NCBI RefSeq assembly: GCF_900102485.1
Contig: NZ_FNBX01000004.1
Coordinates: 62,001-126,000 of the forward strand
Direction: 5' to 3'
Origin: Desulfovibrio legallii
Lineage (GTDB): Bacteria; Desulfobacterota; Desulfovibrionia; Desulfovibrionales; Desulfovibrionaceae
Length of the DNA: 64,000 nt
Below, one piece after another: positions 1-8,773 of the stretch. The position numbers and the translations under genes were made by a program. The notes under the pieces are model-generated. The model did not search any database, had not been told where the DNA came from, and worked only from the letters and a program-made list of their open reading frames with translations. Every line of letters begins with the position of its first letter. Position 1 is the stretch's first letter.

Positions 1-271
1 GCACCTCGTCGTAAAGAGTCTGGAGGGCACGCAGCCGCCCGCGGGCCTGGGTCTGGCCTTCCTGGAGGTTGCGCAGCAGATTGATGACTGCGTAGGCCAT
101 GCGGGAAACGGGCGAGGCCACCAGCTCTTTGATGCCGTGGGGGTGCAGATCCGGCTCCACCAGGCTGGCGTCGGCCTGGCGGGCGTCCGTCTCCAGGATG
201 CGGTTGACCAGGGCCAGGATTTCTCTGTCCTGCCTGTCAAAAAAGATGCCGTGCCAGAACGTGCCTGCCAC
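1..271 (-). CDS. Partial hypothetical protein downstream of hydG
   Basis: The first 90 codons of a gene that runs off the left edge are visible. It starts with GTG at 269-271, preceded on the minus strand by a strong AAAGGAGG ribosome binding site. The protein begins MAGTFWHGIFFDRQ and continues into a helical, Leu/Arg/Gln-rich stretch that could form a coiled coil. I do not recognise the family. It lies 94 bases downstream of hydG on the same strand, so it may be co-transcribed with it. It does not look like HydE or HydF. The missing C-terminus would be needed to assign a function. Confidence 0.7.
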   Translation of the reverse strand, partial: MAGTFWHGIFFDRQDREILALVNRILETDARQADASLVEPDLHPHGIKELVASPVSRMAYAVINLLRNLQEGQTQARGRLRALQTLYDEV

Positions 272-365
272 GCCGCCTCCTTTGTCCGCCGCTGCGGCGG
301 CGTGGTTTCTCTTATGGCAACCTACCCCACCCCGCCCGCAGCGTCAAACCGCACGCCGGGAAGCG

Positions 366-1757
366 TCAGATAAATTCGTCCATGCGCCCGGCCCGCACCT
401 TTTGCAGCAGGCGTTCGGCTGCGCCGCGCTCCTGCCCGGTCATGCGCTCCAGCTTGTCGGCCAGGAGGCGCTCGCCCATCTCATGGGTGCGGGGCGTGGC
501 AAAGTGCAGCAAAAACTCTTCAAACGAGGCTTCAGAGTTGGGGCCACACTGGCTTTTCATGCCGCATTCGCGCACCATGGACAAAAATTCCTGCCCCCGG
601 CGGCCCAGGCGCGGACAGGCCGCGCAGAACGAAGGCAGGTGCCGGGCTTCTTCCAGCAGAAAGCGCACCACTTCGTCCACATGGCAGGCCTCGCCGATGG
701 GGAAGGGCACTTTCTGCCCGGGGGCCAGGAACCAGCCCGCATACGGATTGGCCACGCTGCCCGTAAGCAGCTGCGAGGCCCCCACGCCGCAGCCGTCGCG
801 CCAGAGGCCGGAGGGCTCCTTGGTGGTGAGCACCAGGCCGGCATAGGGAATGGCCAGCCGGGCGATGGCCACGCAGCGCAGGTATTCCGCATCGCTCACG
901 GGGTAGGGAGCCTCCATCAGGCTGCCCGGGGCCGGGCGCATGCGGTGCAGGCTGATGGTGCGGCAGCCCATGTCGTACATGCGCAAGAGATGCTCCTGGT
1001 GCAGCACCAGGCCCAGCAGATCATAACGCCAGGGGCCCAGGCCCAGCAGCAGGCCGCCGCCCACGTCGGGCACGCCCGCGCCAAAGGCCACGTCCGGCGC
1101 GTTGAGCCGGCCCACAAAGTCGCTTTTGGGCCCGGCCACATGCGCCGCCCGGTAGCTGGCCTCATGGTAGGTATCCTGGTAGATGAGCACAGTACCCACA
1201 AAGGCGTCCACCAGCACGGGGTATTGCTCCGCGCGCAGGGGGCCTACGTTGACGTTGACGCTGTGGATTTCGCTGCCATTGTCAAACAGGGTGTACAAAA
1301 TACTGACGGCCTCGGCCAGGTATTCCACATCGGCGTTGGGCAGCTGCCCGCTCACCAGGAACACCCGCTTGTGCCCCTGTCGCGCCAGCTTGAGGCCGGC
1401 CTCGCGGATCTCCGGCGAGGTCATGTACTTGCGCTCCACCGTATCGTTGCCTTTGCGGTTGGCGCAATACAGACACTCGCTGCCGCAGTGGTTGGAAAGG
1501 TGCAGGGGCGCAGAAAGCACCATGCGGTCGCCGTAGACGCGCTGCTTCACCGCGTCCGCGGTTTCCATGATGTCGCGCAGGCCCGCCGGATCTTCCACCC
1601 GCATGAGAGCCGCGGTTTCGTCCACGTTCAGGGATGAAAGGGCCAGGGATTTGTCTAAAATATCACGAAGCTCCGCCTTGTCCGGAACGCGAGTGCAATC
1701 CAGGGCCTTGCCAATGGCTTTCACATCAAGCCAGTGCGGCAACTTTTCCGTGGACAT
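366..1757 (-). CDS. hydG: [FeFe]-hydrogenase maturation tyrosine lyase HydG
   Basis: HydG is a radical SAM enzyme that cleaves tyrosine to give the CO and cyanide ligands of the [FeFe]-hydrogenase H-cluster. The 463-residue protein has the radical SAM cluster motif CGSECLYC (C91, C95, C98). Near the C-terminus it has the HydG-specific CX2CX22C motif (C378, C381, C404), which binds the auxiliary cluster. That second motif separates it from ThiH, its closest relative. Length is normal for the family. The gene starts with ATG just downstream of an AT-rich region holding a likely promoter. HydE, HydF and the hydrogenase itself are not in this window. The enzyme acts in the cytoplasm. Confidence 0.95.
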   Translation of the reverse strand: MSTEKLPHWLDVKAIGKALDCTRVPDKAELRDILDKSLALSSLNVDETAALMRVEDPAGLRDIMETADAVKQRVYGDRMVLSAPLHLSNHCGSECLYCANRKGNDTVERKYMTSPEIREAGLKLARQGHKRVFLVSGQLPNADVEYLAEAVSILYTLFDNGSEIHSVNVNVGPLRAEQYPVLVDAFVGTVLIYQDTYHEASYRAAHVAGPKSDFVGRLNAPDVAFGAGVPDVGGGLLLGLGPWRYDLLGLVLHQEHLLRMYDMGCRTISLHRMRPAPGSLMEAPYPVSDAEYLRCVAIARLAIPYAGLVLTTKEPSGLWRDGCGVGASQLLTGSVANPYAGWFLAPGQKVPFPIGEACHVDEVVRFLLEEARHLPSFCAACPRLGRRGQEFLSMVRECGMKSQCGPNSEASFEEFLLHFATPRTHEMGERLLADKLERMTGQERGAAERLLQKVRAGRMDEFI

Positions 1758-1852
1758 ATGTGACCATCCTTGCAGTTGTTAACGGCAATAATGCAGTTTT
1801 ATTGACACTGGGGACAACAAAACGAAAAACCTTCTTTTTTGTCGGCAATAGA

Positions 1853-1881
1853 AAGTTATTTATTTCACAGCATACTGTCAA
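1853..1881 (-). promoter_or_regulatory. Candidate sigma-70 promoter for hydG
   Basis: On the minus strand a perfect TTGACA (1876-1881) is followed after 17 bases by TAACTT (1853-1858). The spacing is ideal but the -10 box is only a partial match. It lies about 95 bases upstream of the hydG start. Confidence 0.45.
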
Positions 1882-1988
1882 GGCCTTTTCGGTTTATAAA
1901 GATATTTTGTATTTTCGGTATATTAAAAAAATTAATGCGGGGTTTGACGGGCTTGCGCCTGCGTCCCGATAGCTGGCTTGCCCCGCTC

Positions 1989-2017
1989 TTGCGGGCCGGG
2001 GGCGGGAATTATATATA
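1989..2017 (+). promoter_or_regulatory. Candidate promoter for the BMP-family gene
   Basis: TTGCGG (1989-1994), a 17-base spacer and TATATA (2012-2017) form a sigma-70-like promoter about 70 bases upstream of the start codon. Confidence 0.5.
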
Positions 2018-2089
2018 AAGAGCTCCGGCGGGCATCGGCGCAGTGCTTTTTCAGGTCGCCCGCCCTACCCTGCAGCCCCAGAGCTTCCC

Positions 2090-3148
2090 ATGCCCACAGT
2101 TCTCTTGCGCGTCTGTCGTTGGCTGGTCATTCTGCCAGCCCTGTTCTGCCTTCTTTCGTCTCCGGCGGCAAAGGCCGGCGAGCCTTTGCGTGTGGCCCTG
2201 ATTCTGGAGCATGCCGGCGGCGACGGCGGCTGGACAGACAGCCTGCTGGCCGGTCTGCATCGGGCGGCGGAGGCTCTGCCCGTGCGGGCTGCGGCCCTCA
2301 CGCCCCCGCCCGGATCTGACGCCACGGCGCTGGAGGGGCTTTTTCGTCAGGCCGCGCGAGAAAACGACCTGGTGCTTGTGGCCTCCGACCGGCTGCACGA
2401 AATCCTGCGCAACAACGCCGCCAACTTCCGGCAGACCATGTTTGGCTGCATTGACGCGGGCGTGCGCGCGCCCAACATCATGAGCATCACCTTTGCGGAC
2501 GAACAGGCGGCCTTTCTGGCCGGGGCGGCCGCGGCCATGCTGACTGCGGACACGTCCCTGCCGGGCATCAACGCGGACAAGACCCTGGGCTGGCTTTCCG
2601 GAGAGGACGTGCCCGCCATGCGTTCGCTCTTCAACGGCTTCAAAGAGGGCGCGCGCCTGGTGGACCCGGAGGTACGGGTCATCCAGGCTGTGAGCGGTTC
2701 CTTTACGGACGCGGCGGCCGGCGGCAGGGCCGCGCAGACCCTGCTGGACCAGGGCGCGGATGTGCTGGTGCTGGCTGCGGGCCTGGGCAACGGCCCGGCC
2801 CTGGCGGCCGTAAAGGCGCATAACGCCTATGTGGTGGGCATGGATACGGACCAGCGGACACGCTTTCCCGGACATGTGCTGACGTCCATCCTCAAGCACG
2901 GGGATACGGCCGTTTACGATCTGATCGCCGCTGCGGCGGCGGGGAAGTTTCAGGGCAAGGAAATCCTGGTGCGCACTCTGGCCAACGGCGGCGTGGATAT
3001 TACGGATCCAGGCGTATTCCGCGCCGCGGCCGGGGCCGGCGCGCCGGCGGATCTCGAACGCCGCGTGCGGGAGCTGCGCGGGGAGGTGCTGCGGGGCGGG
3101 GTGCGGCTGCCCTCCATGCGTGCCCGCACCCTCTGCGACTGCCTGTAG
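2090..3148 (+). CDS. BMP family periplasmic substrate-binding protein
   Basis: This 352-residue protein belongs to the basic membrane protein (BMP/PnrA-like) family, whose members usually bind nucleosides or related ligands for ABC transporters. The N-terminus has a hydrophobic signal sequence of about 28 residues ending near AKA, so it is probably exported. No lipobox cysteine is seen, unlike many relatives. The fold shows as alternating strand and helix segments, including a family-typical FTDAAAGGRAAQTLLDQGAD stretch around residues 206-225. No permease or ATPase gene lies next to it, so its transporter partner, if any, is elsewhere. The ligand cannot be told from sequence. Confidence 0.8.
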   Translation: MPTVLLRVCRWLVILPALFCLLSSPAAKAGEPLRVALILEHAGGDGGWTDSLLAGLHRAAEALPVRAAALTPPPGSDATALEGLFRQAARENDLVLVASDRLHEILRNNAANFRQTMFGCIDAGVRAPNIMSITFADEQAAFLAGAAAAMLTADTSLPGINADKTLGWLSGEDVPAMRSLFNGFKEGARLVDPEVRVIQAVSGSFTDAAAGGRAAQTLLDQGADVLVLAAGLGNGPALAAVKAHNAYVVGMDTDQRTRFPGHVLTSILKHGDTAVYDLIAAAAAGKFQGKEILVRTLANGGVDITDPGVFRAAAGAGAPADLERRVRELRGEVLRGGVRLPSMRARTLCDCL

Positions 3149-3313
3149 GCAGCGGGCACGCCTTTTGGGCCAGGCGCGGGCCGTACGGCAGCTTACCTGA
3201 GCATATCGCGTTTGAAATTTTTTTCAGAGAAAGCCAAGGCGTTCCCGCAGCGCAGTTGCGTTTGCGCCTTTTCGGGGCGCCTATTCGCGCAGAGCCGTCC
3301 AGCCTGAACGGAG

Positions 3314-4285
3314 CTACAGGTAAGGGTCCTCCGTTTCCAGGTAGTTGGCCACATAGTCGGTCACGCCGTCTTCCAGGGTAGTGAAGCTCAGGGGGCAGTC
3401 CACGGCGCTCAGCCAGCTCATGTCCGCGCGGGTGTAGTTCTGGTAGCGGCCGCTCAGGCCTGGGGGCATTTCCACATATTCCAGCCGGCAGGGCCTGCCC
3501 AGCGCGCGGAATACGGCCCGCCCCAGGTCGTTGAAGCTGCGGGCCGTGCCCGTGCCCACGTTGCGGATGCCGCAGATGTCCCGTCTGTCCAGCAGCCAGG
3601 CCACAAAGACCGCGCAGTCCTTGACATAGACAAAATCTCGCTTCTGCTCGCCATCGGCCAGGCCTGGCACATCGGCCTTAAACAGGCAGAGCCGCCCTTC
3701 CGTGCGGATTTGGCGGTGGGCTTTGGCCACTACGCTCTGCATGGCCCCTTTGTGGTATTCGTTAGGGCCGTAGACGTTGAAAAATTTCAGGCTGGCCACT
3801 TCGCTCTGGAGGTGTTCGCGCAGCAGCCAGAGATCAAAAAGGTGCTTGGAATAGCCGTACATGTTCAGGGGCCGCAGGCCGGGCAGCAGACCCGCCGCGT
3901 CGCTGAAGCCCAGGGAGCCGTCCCCGTAGGTGGCGGCGGAGCTTGCGTTGATGAAACGCGCCCCTTTTTCCAGAGCATAGCGGCACAGGTCGCGGCTGTA
4001 ATGGAAGTTGTTCTCCATCAGAAAATCCGCGCTGCGCTCCGTGGTGGAGGAGCAGGCCCCCAGGTGCGCCACGGCGTTGATCTTCCACGGCAGGGCGTCC
4101 CGCTGCATAAGGTCGTAAAACCGGTCGCGGTGCAGATAGTCCACATACTGTCGTTTGACCAGATTCCGCCATTTTTCGGTCTCCGCCAGGTTGTCCACCA
4201 CCACAATTTCTTCCAGGCCCAACCGATTGAGTTCCCAAAGCAAAGCACTGCCGATAAAGCCTGCGCCGCCGGTGATAACAAGCAT
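3314..4285 (-). CDS. hldD: ADP-L-glycero-D-manno-heptose-6-epimerase HldD
   Basis: HldD epimerises ADP-D-glycero-manno-heptose at C6, the last step in making the heptose donor for the lipopolysaccharide inner core. The 323-residue protein is an extended short-chain dehydrogenase. It has the nucleotide-binding motif GGAGFIGS (residues 6-13) and the catalytic YXXXK motif as YGYSK (Y143, K147). The Gram-negative cell envelope inferred for this organism fits. The start codon follows an excellent AAAGGAGGTG ribosome binding site. It stands alone: the divergent neighbour begins the suf operon, and no other heptose genes are close by. Confidence 0.95.
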   Translation of the reverse strand: MLVITGGAGFIGSALLWELNRLGLEEIVVVDNLAETEKWRNLVKRQYVDYLHRDRFYDLMQRDALPWKINAVAHLGACSSTTERSADFLMENNFHYSRDLCRYALEKGARFINASSAATYGDGSLGFSDAAGLLPGLRPLNMYGYSKHLFDLWLLREHLQSEVASLKFFNVYGPNEYHKGAMQSVVAKAHRQIRTEGRLCLFKADVPGLADGEQKRDFVYVKDCAVFVAWLLDRRDICGIRNVGTGTARSFNDLGRAVFRALGRPCRLEYVEMPPGLSGRYQNYTRADMSWLSAVDCPLSFTTLEDGVTDYVANYLETEDPYL

Positions 4286-4420
4286 GGGGCACCTCCTTTT
4301 TTATGCTAGCGTTGAAGCCATTGCCGCGCAAGCGGCTTTTATGCGCCCCTTTCGCGCTGACGCTGGACAGAGCAGGACAAGTTTGCCACTATGGGAGGCC
4401 TTACAACCAAGGGGAAACGT

Positions 4421-4747
4421 ATGGAAGTGTGCATCGCCTATCTGCACGGCAAGCCGGTTATGCTGGAGCTCAGGGACGGCATCGTCTATCTGAACAATGA
4501 ACCCCAGCCCATCAAGTACGTCAGCGAAGAAGAGCTGCGCGCCTTCAGCGCTGCCGTGCAGGCCATACCTTACAGCACGGATCCTGGCTACGAAGCCCTG
4601 GTCAACGCCAAGCGCGCCGCCTTTATCGTGGACCTGCTGGGCAGGACCGTGGGGGAAGAATGCGTCTCGCTGCTCACCCACATCCTGGACCATGTGCATT
4701 ACGACGTTCTGGAATACCTTGGCGAAACCGGAGACAACGATGCTTGA
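4421..4747 (+). CDS. Conserved-looking small protein at the head of the suf operon
   Basis: A 108-residue protein of unknown function begins MEVCIAYLHGKPVML. I chose the ATG at 4421 because it follows an AAGGGG ribosome binding site; an in-frame ATG ten codons earlier lacks one. Its last codons overlap the sufC start by eight bases (ATGCTTGA), so the two are probably translationally coupled. It has one cysteine near the N-terminus and one near residue 80, is acidic at the C-terminus and has no membrane segment. The position suggests a role in Fe-S cluster assembly or its control, but no domain supports that directly. Confidence 0.75.
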   Translation: MEVCIAYLHGKPVMLELRDGIVYLNNEPQPIKYVSEEELRAFSAAVQAIPYSTDPGYEALVNAKRAAFIVDLLGRTVGEECVSLLTHILDHVHYDVLEYLGETGDNDA

Positions 4748-5534
4748 GATCCGCGATCTGCATGTGCGCGTGGCCGATACACCCGTCCTCAACGGCATAG
4801 ACCTGTGCATCCCCCCAGGCGAGACGTTTATTCTTTTTGGCCCCAATGGTTCCGGCAAAACTACCCTGCTCATGACCATCATGGGCGTTTCCGGCTACAC
4901 GGTGACCAAGGGCAGTATCATTTATAAAGGCAAGGACATCACCCACGCCCCCATGTACGAGAGGGCGCGCATGGGCATCGGCATGTCTTTTCAGCGGCCG
5001 CCCACCATCCACGGGCTGACCACTGGACGGCTGACGGAGCTTTGCGCCCACGGGCATTCCGTGGACCTGCCCGGGCTGGCCCGGCGGGTGCATTTTGACC
5101 ACTTTCTGGATCGGGACGTGAACGCGGGCTTTTCCGGCGGGGAGATCAAGCGTTCCGAGCTGCTGCAGCTCATGGCCCAGCAGCCGGACCTGCTCCTCTT
5201 TGACGAGCCGGAATCGGGCGTGGACCTGGAAAACATGGCCCTGGTGGGCAACACCGTGCGCTATTTGCTGGACGGCATGCCGGAACAGCCCGCCGCCACC
5301 CTGCGTCAGCAGCACCAATCCCGCTCCACCAGCGGGCTTATCATCACCCATACCGGCCATATTCTGAAATACGTCAACGCCCACCGGGGCCAGGTCATGT
5401 ACCGCGGTCGGCTCTGCTGCGAGGCCAACCCGCGCGACATTCTGGACCACATCGCCCAGCATGGGTATCAGGAGTGTCTGCGCTGCCTGGCAGGCGACGC
5501 TTACGGCCGCATTGCGGAGGCTCCACGCCCATGA
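4740..5534 (+). CDS. sufC: Fe-S cluster assembly ATPase SufC
   Basis: SufC is the cytoplasmic ABC-type ATPase that drives Fe-S cluster assembly on the SufB/D scaffold. The 264-residue protein has a Walker A motif GPNGSGKT (residues 34-41), an ABC signature FSGGEIKRSE near residue 131, and a Walker B LLLFDEPESG near 151 with the FDEPESGVD context typical of SufC. A stretch around residues 180-195, rich in Gln, Ser and Arg, looks like a small insertion before the H-loop (IITHTG). It overlaps the gene before it by eight bases and the scaffold gene after it by four. No sufS, sufE or sufU is nearby, so the sulfur donor is encoded elsewhere. Confidence 0.93.
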   Translation: MLEIRDLHVRVADTPVLNGIDLCIPPGETFILFGPNGSGKTTLLMTIMGVSGYTVTKGSIIYKGKDITHAPMYERARMGIGMSFQRPPTIHGLTTGRLTELCAHGHSVDLPGLARRVHFDHFLDRDVNAGFSGGEIKRSELLQLMAQQPDLLLFDEPESGVDLENMALVGNTVRYLLDGMPEQPAATLRQQHQSRSTSGLIITHTGHILKYVNAHRGQVMYRGRLCCEANPRDILDHIAQHGYQECLRCLAGDAYGRIAEAPRP

Positions 5535-6694
5535 GCACGCTCGATCTTTCCCGTTACGCCTTTGCCGGCGGCGAAAACGCCGCCCCCATCGAAAACCTCT
5601 CCAGCCTGCCCGCCGAAGACCAGGAACGCCTGGTGCTGGCCGGCATCGACGTCAACGATCACAGTGTGAGCGGGGCCTTCATGCAGCTCAACCACGCGGG
5701 CGTGCACTGCGAAACCCGTCAGGAAGGGCTGGAGCTTATGGACATCCGCGCCGCCCTCAAAAAGTACGACGGCCTGCCCCGCTACTTCTGGCAACTGCTG
5801 GACCCAGAGAAGGACGAATACACCCGCCTTACCCGCGAGCACTGCAACGGCGGCTACTTTGTGCGGGCGCGCAAGGGCGTTAAGGCGCTGCAGCCCGTGC
5901 AGTCCTGTATGTTCATCAAGGGCGACGGCGCGGGGCAAAGCATCCACAACATCGTCATTGTGGAAGAAGGGGCGGAAATGCACGTCCTGGGCGGCTGCGC
6001 CACGGCGCACAACGCGCGTGAAGTGGCCCACCTGGGCATTACTGAATATTTTGTGGAAAAAGGCGGCAAGCTCACCTTCACCATGATCCACAACTGGAGT
6101 GAAACCGCCGCGGTGCGCCCGCGCTCGGCAGGCCGCGTGGAAGCAGGCGGTGAATTCCAAAACAACTACATCCTGCTCAAGCCCGTGGGCGACCTGCAGA
6201 TGTACCCCGGCATGCGGCTGGTGGGCGAAGGGGCCGTGGCGCGCTTCAATTCCGTCATTGTGGCCCCGGAGGGCTCCCATGTGGACAGCGGCAACCGCAT
6301 CGACCTGGACGCCCCCCACACCAGGGGCGAGATCATCTCGCGCGTGGTGACCACGGGCGGCGAGGTGATCAACCGGGGCTTTATCGGGGCCAGCGCCACC
6401 CCCGCCAAAGGCCACCTGGAGTGCAAAGGCCTTATCCTGGGCGGCGGGCGCATGCACGCCATCCCGGAGCTGGACAGCAACCAGGACGGCGTGGAGCTTT
6501 CGCACGAGGCCGCCGTGGGCAAGATCGCCCAGGAGGAAATCGAATACCTCATGGCCCGCGGGCTCGATGAGGACGAAGCCGCCGCCACCATTGTGCGCGG
6601 TTTTCTCAACGTGGAGATCATGGGCCTGCCCGCGCCCCTCAAAAAAGCTATGGATGCGCAGATCGCCCTGCTCCAGGCCCACAAGGGCATGTAG
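5531..6694 (+). CDS. sufB: Single SufB/SufD-type Fe-S scaffold protein
   Basis: This 387-residue protein is a SufB/SufD family member with the beta-helix core and a C-terminal helical end. It is shorter than enterobacterial SufB and is the only scaffold in the operon. Such two-gene sufCB systems are known in archaea and many anaerobes, where SufB probably works as a homodimer. The C-terminal part keeps SHEAAVGKI. The segment aligned by eye with the cluster-site cysteine of E. coli SufB reads GGGRMHAIPE, with no cysteine there. The start ATG overlaps the sufC stop (ATGA), showing tight coupling. Confidence 0.88.
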   Translation: MSTLDLSRYAFAGGENAAPIENLSSLPAEDQERLVLAGIDVNDHSVSGAFMQLNHAGVHCETRQEGLELMDIRAALKKYDGLPRYFWQLLDPEKDEYTRLTREHCNGGYFVRARKGVKALQPVQSCMFIKGDGAGQSIHNIVIVEEGAEMHVLGGCATAHNAREVAHLGITEYFVEKGGKLTFTMIHNWSETAAVRPRSAGRVEAGGEFQNNYILLKPVGDLQMYPGMRLVGEGAVARFNSVIVAPEGSHVDSGNRIDLDAPHTRGEIISRVVTTGGEVINRGFIGASATPAKGHLECKGLILGGGRMHAIPELDSNQDGVELSHEAAVGKIAQEEIEYLMARGLDEDEAAATIVRGFLNVEIMGLPAPLKKAMDAQIALLQAHKGM

Positions 6695-7024
6695 CAGACG
6701 CAGCCCGGAGGCTGCAAGCGGGGCGCGGGGCAAGGGCGTGCGCCCCCAGGCGGCGAAAGAACGTGTGGGGGATTACCGGGAAACGCAACATGCGGCCCCC
6801 TTGGGGACGCCCAGCGTGGAGCGTGCAAATCCCCCAGAGCCGTGCGGCCTTTTTACGTTGTGTGCGGCATGCGCAGCACATGGCTTTCCGTGAGCTGTGG
6901 ACTTGATCCAGGCAGTCGGGCTGACCTTATCCCGCGGGAGGACAACAGCTCCGGTCCGCCCGTGCTGCTGCGGCGCAAAACGCCGCCTTGACCGTGAGAT
7001 TTTTTGGGGATATATTGCAGTGTT
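6695..7024. other. Intergenic region upstream of tRNA(CAU)
   Basis: The 330 bases after the scaffold gene hold no convincing coding region. Apparent reading frames here lack ribosome binding sites and family resemblance. The last 40 bases contain the tRNA promoter listed separately. Confidence 0.6.
6988..7016 (+). promoter_or_regulatory. Promoter of tRNA(CAU)
   Basis: TTGACC (6988-6993), a 17-base spacer and TATATT (7011-7016) precede the tRNA 5' end by eight bases. This is a strong sigma-70-type promoter in the expected place. Confidence 0.75.
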
Positions 7025-7100
7025 GGGCCTATAGCTCAGTTGGTAGAGCCTCCGGCTCATAACCGGCTTGTCCCAGGTTCGAGTCCTGGTGGGCCCACCA
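7025..7100 (+). tRNA. tRNA with CAU anticodon, probably tRNA-Ile2
   Basis: A complete 76-base cloverleaf can be folded: a seven-pair acceptor stem (GGGCCTA with TGGGCCC, one G-U pair), D arm AGCTCAGTTGGTAGAGC, anticodon loop CTCATAA with anticodon CAU, and T loop GTTCGAGTC. CCA is encoded. The C4-G69 and C5-G68 pairs resemble the tRNA-Ile2 identity elements read by TilS, which would convert C34 to lysidine. The other CAU tRNA at 22.1 kb looks more like elongator Met. An assignment as Met cannot be excluded. Confidence 0.9.
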
Positions 7101-7112
7101 AACGCACATCCG

Positions 7113-7157
7113 GCAAAGCCCGTCAACGTCCGCAAGACCTTGGCGGGCTTTGCTTTT
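7113..7157 (+). terminator. Rho-independent terminator of the tRNA gene
   Basis: A perfect 10-base-pair stem (GCAAAGCCCG with CGGGCTTTGC) with a 21-base loop is followed by TTTT, starting 13 bases after the tRNA. Confidence 0.8.
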
Positions 7158-7315
7158 ATGGCGAATGACGCTTCTTTTAGGTTCGCATAGGTTCGTTGAT
7201 AGCCGCAAGTTTTGGTGGCAACTTTGGGGGCAACAGCAAGCCATCTCGGAGGCGTAACCTTTCCAGCACTCGCACAACACGCACCCCTGTCTCCTTGTGC
7301 TCCTATGCAGGAACA

Positions 7316-8355
7316 CTAACTTTTCACTGGTATATTTTTCTGGGGGAGGGCCATACCTTCCAGTTTTTTCTGGGTTGTTTTGATGCTGATAAGGAAATCG
7401 CGTTCAGCATGCGAGAGTTCGTCTAGGGTTTTCTGGCGGTATTTTTCATATTCAGCTTGGGCTATCTTCAGGGCCGATTCGTGGCTGACGGCCCCGGCAT
7501 TTTCCAAAACACCTTGACCATAACGTTCGGCAAAATCGTCCAATTCAATAACCCAGTCCTTCATGTACATGGGCTGATGATTCATGGCGCGAAGTTCCGC
7601 AAGGTCGAAAAATGCGGAAACCATACGGTTCAACCTCGCAAGCTCGTCGCCTTTAAGATAATTCTTGGCGATGGCGATTTCATGCTTCATTGGTTGCGTC
7701 TTGGAAAAGACCGTCATGCCCATGAATGGCCGTTCGGCATTTGCGCGTTCAGCAATGATTTCCGCCGCCGTGTGTCCGTGCGCGGCGTAGTGAATTTTAT
7801 TCTGTACGACCTTGAAGAATTTCTGCGACTCTGGAGTGCGTGGGTCATAGTCGGCACGGTGGCATAGAGATCAAGGAGTTGCCGATAGAAAACTTTCTCG
7901 CTGGAGCGGATGTCGCGGATGCGTTCCAGAAGTTCGCGCCAATAATTGCCGCCGCCTGCTTGTTTGAGCAGTTCGTCGTTCAGGGCAAAGCCTTTGGCGA
8001 GATATTCGCGCAGTACGCCGGTCGCCCAACGCCTGAATTGCACTCCTCGTAGGGATTTCACGCGATATCCAACTGAAATGATTATGTCAAGGCTGTAGAA
8101 AGCGACCGGTTTGTCGGAATGAGCAACGTGCAAAAACTGCACATTGCTTTTTTCGTCAACCTCGCCTTCCGAAATAGCGTTATTGACATGCCGGGTGATG
8201 ACCGACCTGTCTCTTTGGAACAATTCAGCCATCTGTGCTTGCGAGAGCCAAACAGTTTCGTTTTCCATTCGGACATCGATACGGGTTTTCCCGTCTTCAG
8301 TCTGATACATGACAATTTCAGATTTATTTGGCTCCATGGTTTCACCCCATATCAA
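7316..8355 (-). pseudogene. rhuM: Frameshifted RhuM-family (virulence-associated) gene
   Basis: Two overlapping frames together encode a RhuM-family protein, a class of island-borne proteins of unknown biochemical role first noted in Salmonella SPI-3. The N-terminal frame begins MIWGETMEPNKSEIV and is normal up to DLYAT, near 7858. It then loses frame; a one-base deletion there is the simplest explanation. The other frame resumes with ADYDPRTPESQKFF and continues through GMTVFSKTQPMKHE to the stop at 7316. A DNA-binding-like segment (QAQMAELFQRDRSVITRHVN) sits near the N-terminus. Nothing else interrupts it, so the break is recent or a sequencing error. Base composition is lower in GC than the neighbours, and it sits just past a tRNA, which points to transfer. 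Confidence 0.8.
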
Positions 8356-8412
8356 TTGTTCGCGTGTGTGCTTTCATAAAGGTGCCATTTTTACCATTCC
8401 GAACATGGGCGG

Positions 8413-8773
8413 TTACCGTCCGGCCTTTGAAAGCTTTGCATTGGCGGCGACGATATCGACCATTGCCTTCACGGCTCGATCTATGGTCGAATCAAGATTA
8501 TAGTCAGCCGCCGCGACCAGAGAAGCGCGTCTCTCATCAAGTAGCTGATTTGCTTTTGCCTTGGAACTTCGCTTTTTGGGATTGAAGACTGCAATGGAGT
8601 GCCCGCCTTGTGCTTTTACCAAGCGCATACACGGGATGTCGGTTTCTCCATCGCCAATGAATACCATATTTGTAAAAGGGACATACCGATCTGATTGGGC
8701 TGTGAACTTATTGATCTTGCTGTTGTCAGAAACGCCAAAGCTGCCATTATTGATTCTGAAAAAATGCAGCAGT
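8413..8773 (-). pseudogene. 5'-truncated HAD-family phosphatase
   Basis: The minus strand encodes the C-terminal part of a haloacid-dehalogenase-type hydrolase, including FTNMVFIGDGETDIPCMRL, which holds the family motif IV (GDGETD). The reading frame stays open upstream to about 8773, where it meets IS3-type transposase sequence. The N-terminal half with the nucleophile aspartate is missing. The gene was therefore cut by, or recombined with, the insertion element, and the product is unlikely to be active. Confidence 0.75.

Larger units (their letters stand above)
1758..2089. other. AT-rich divergent intergenic region between hydG and the BMP protein gene
   Basis: This 332-base stretch separates two divergently transcribed genes and holds no convincing gene. 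Its middle (about 1790-1960) is much richer in A and T than the surrounding coding DNA. It carries candidate promoters for both flanking genes, listed separately. No riboswitch or attachment site is recognisable. Confidence 0.7.

Noticed and set aside
7029..7316. A minus-strand frame through the tRNA gene ending with a WAHQDSNLGQ-like sequence
   Set aside because: This peptide is a well-known false translation of tRNA sequence.
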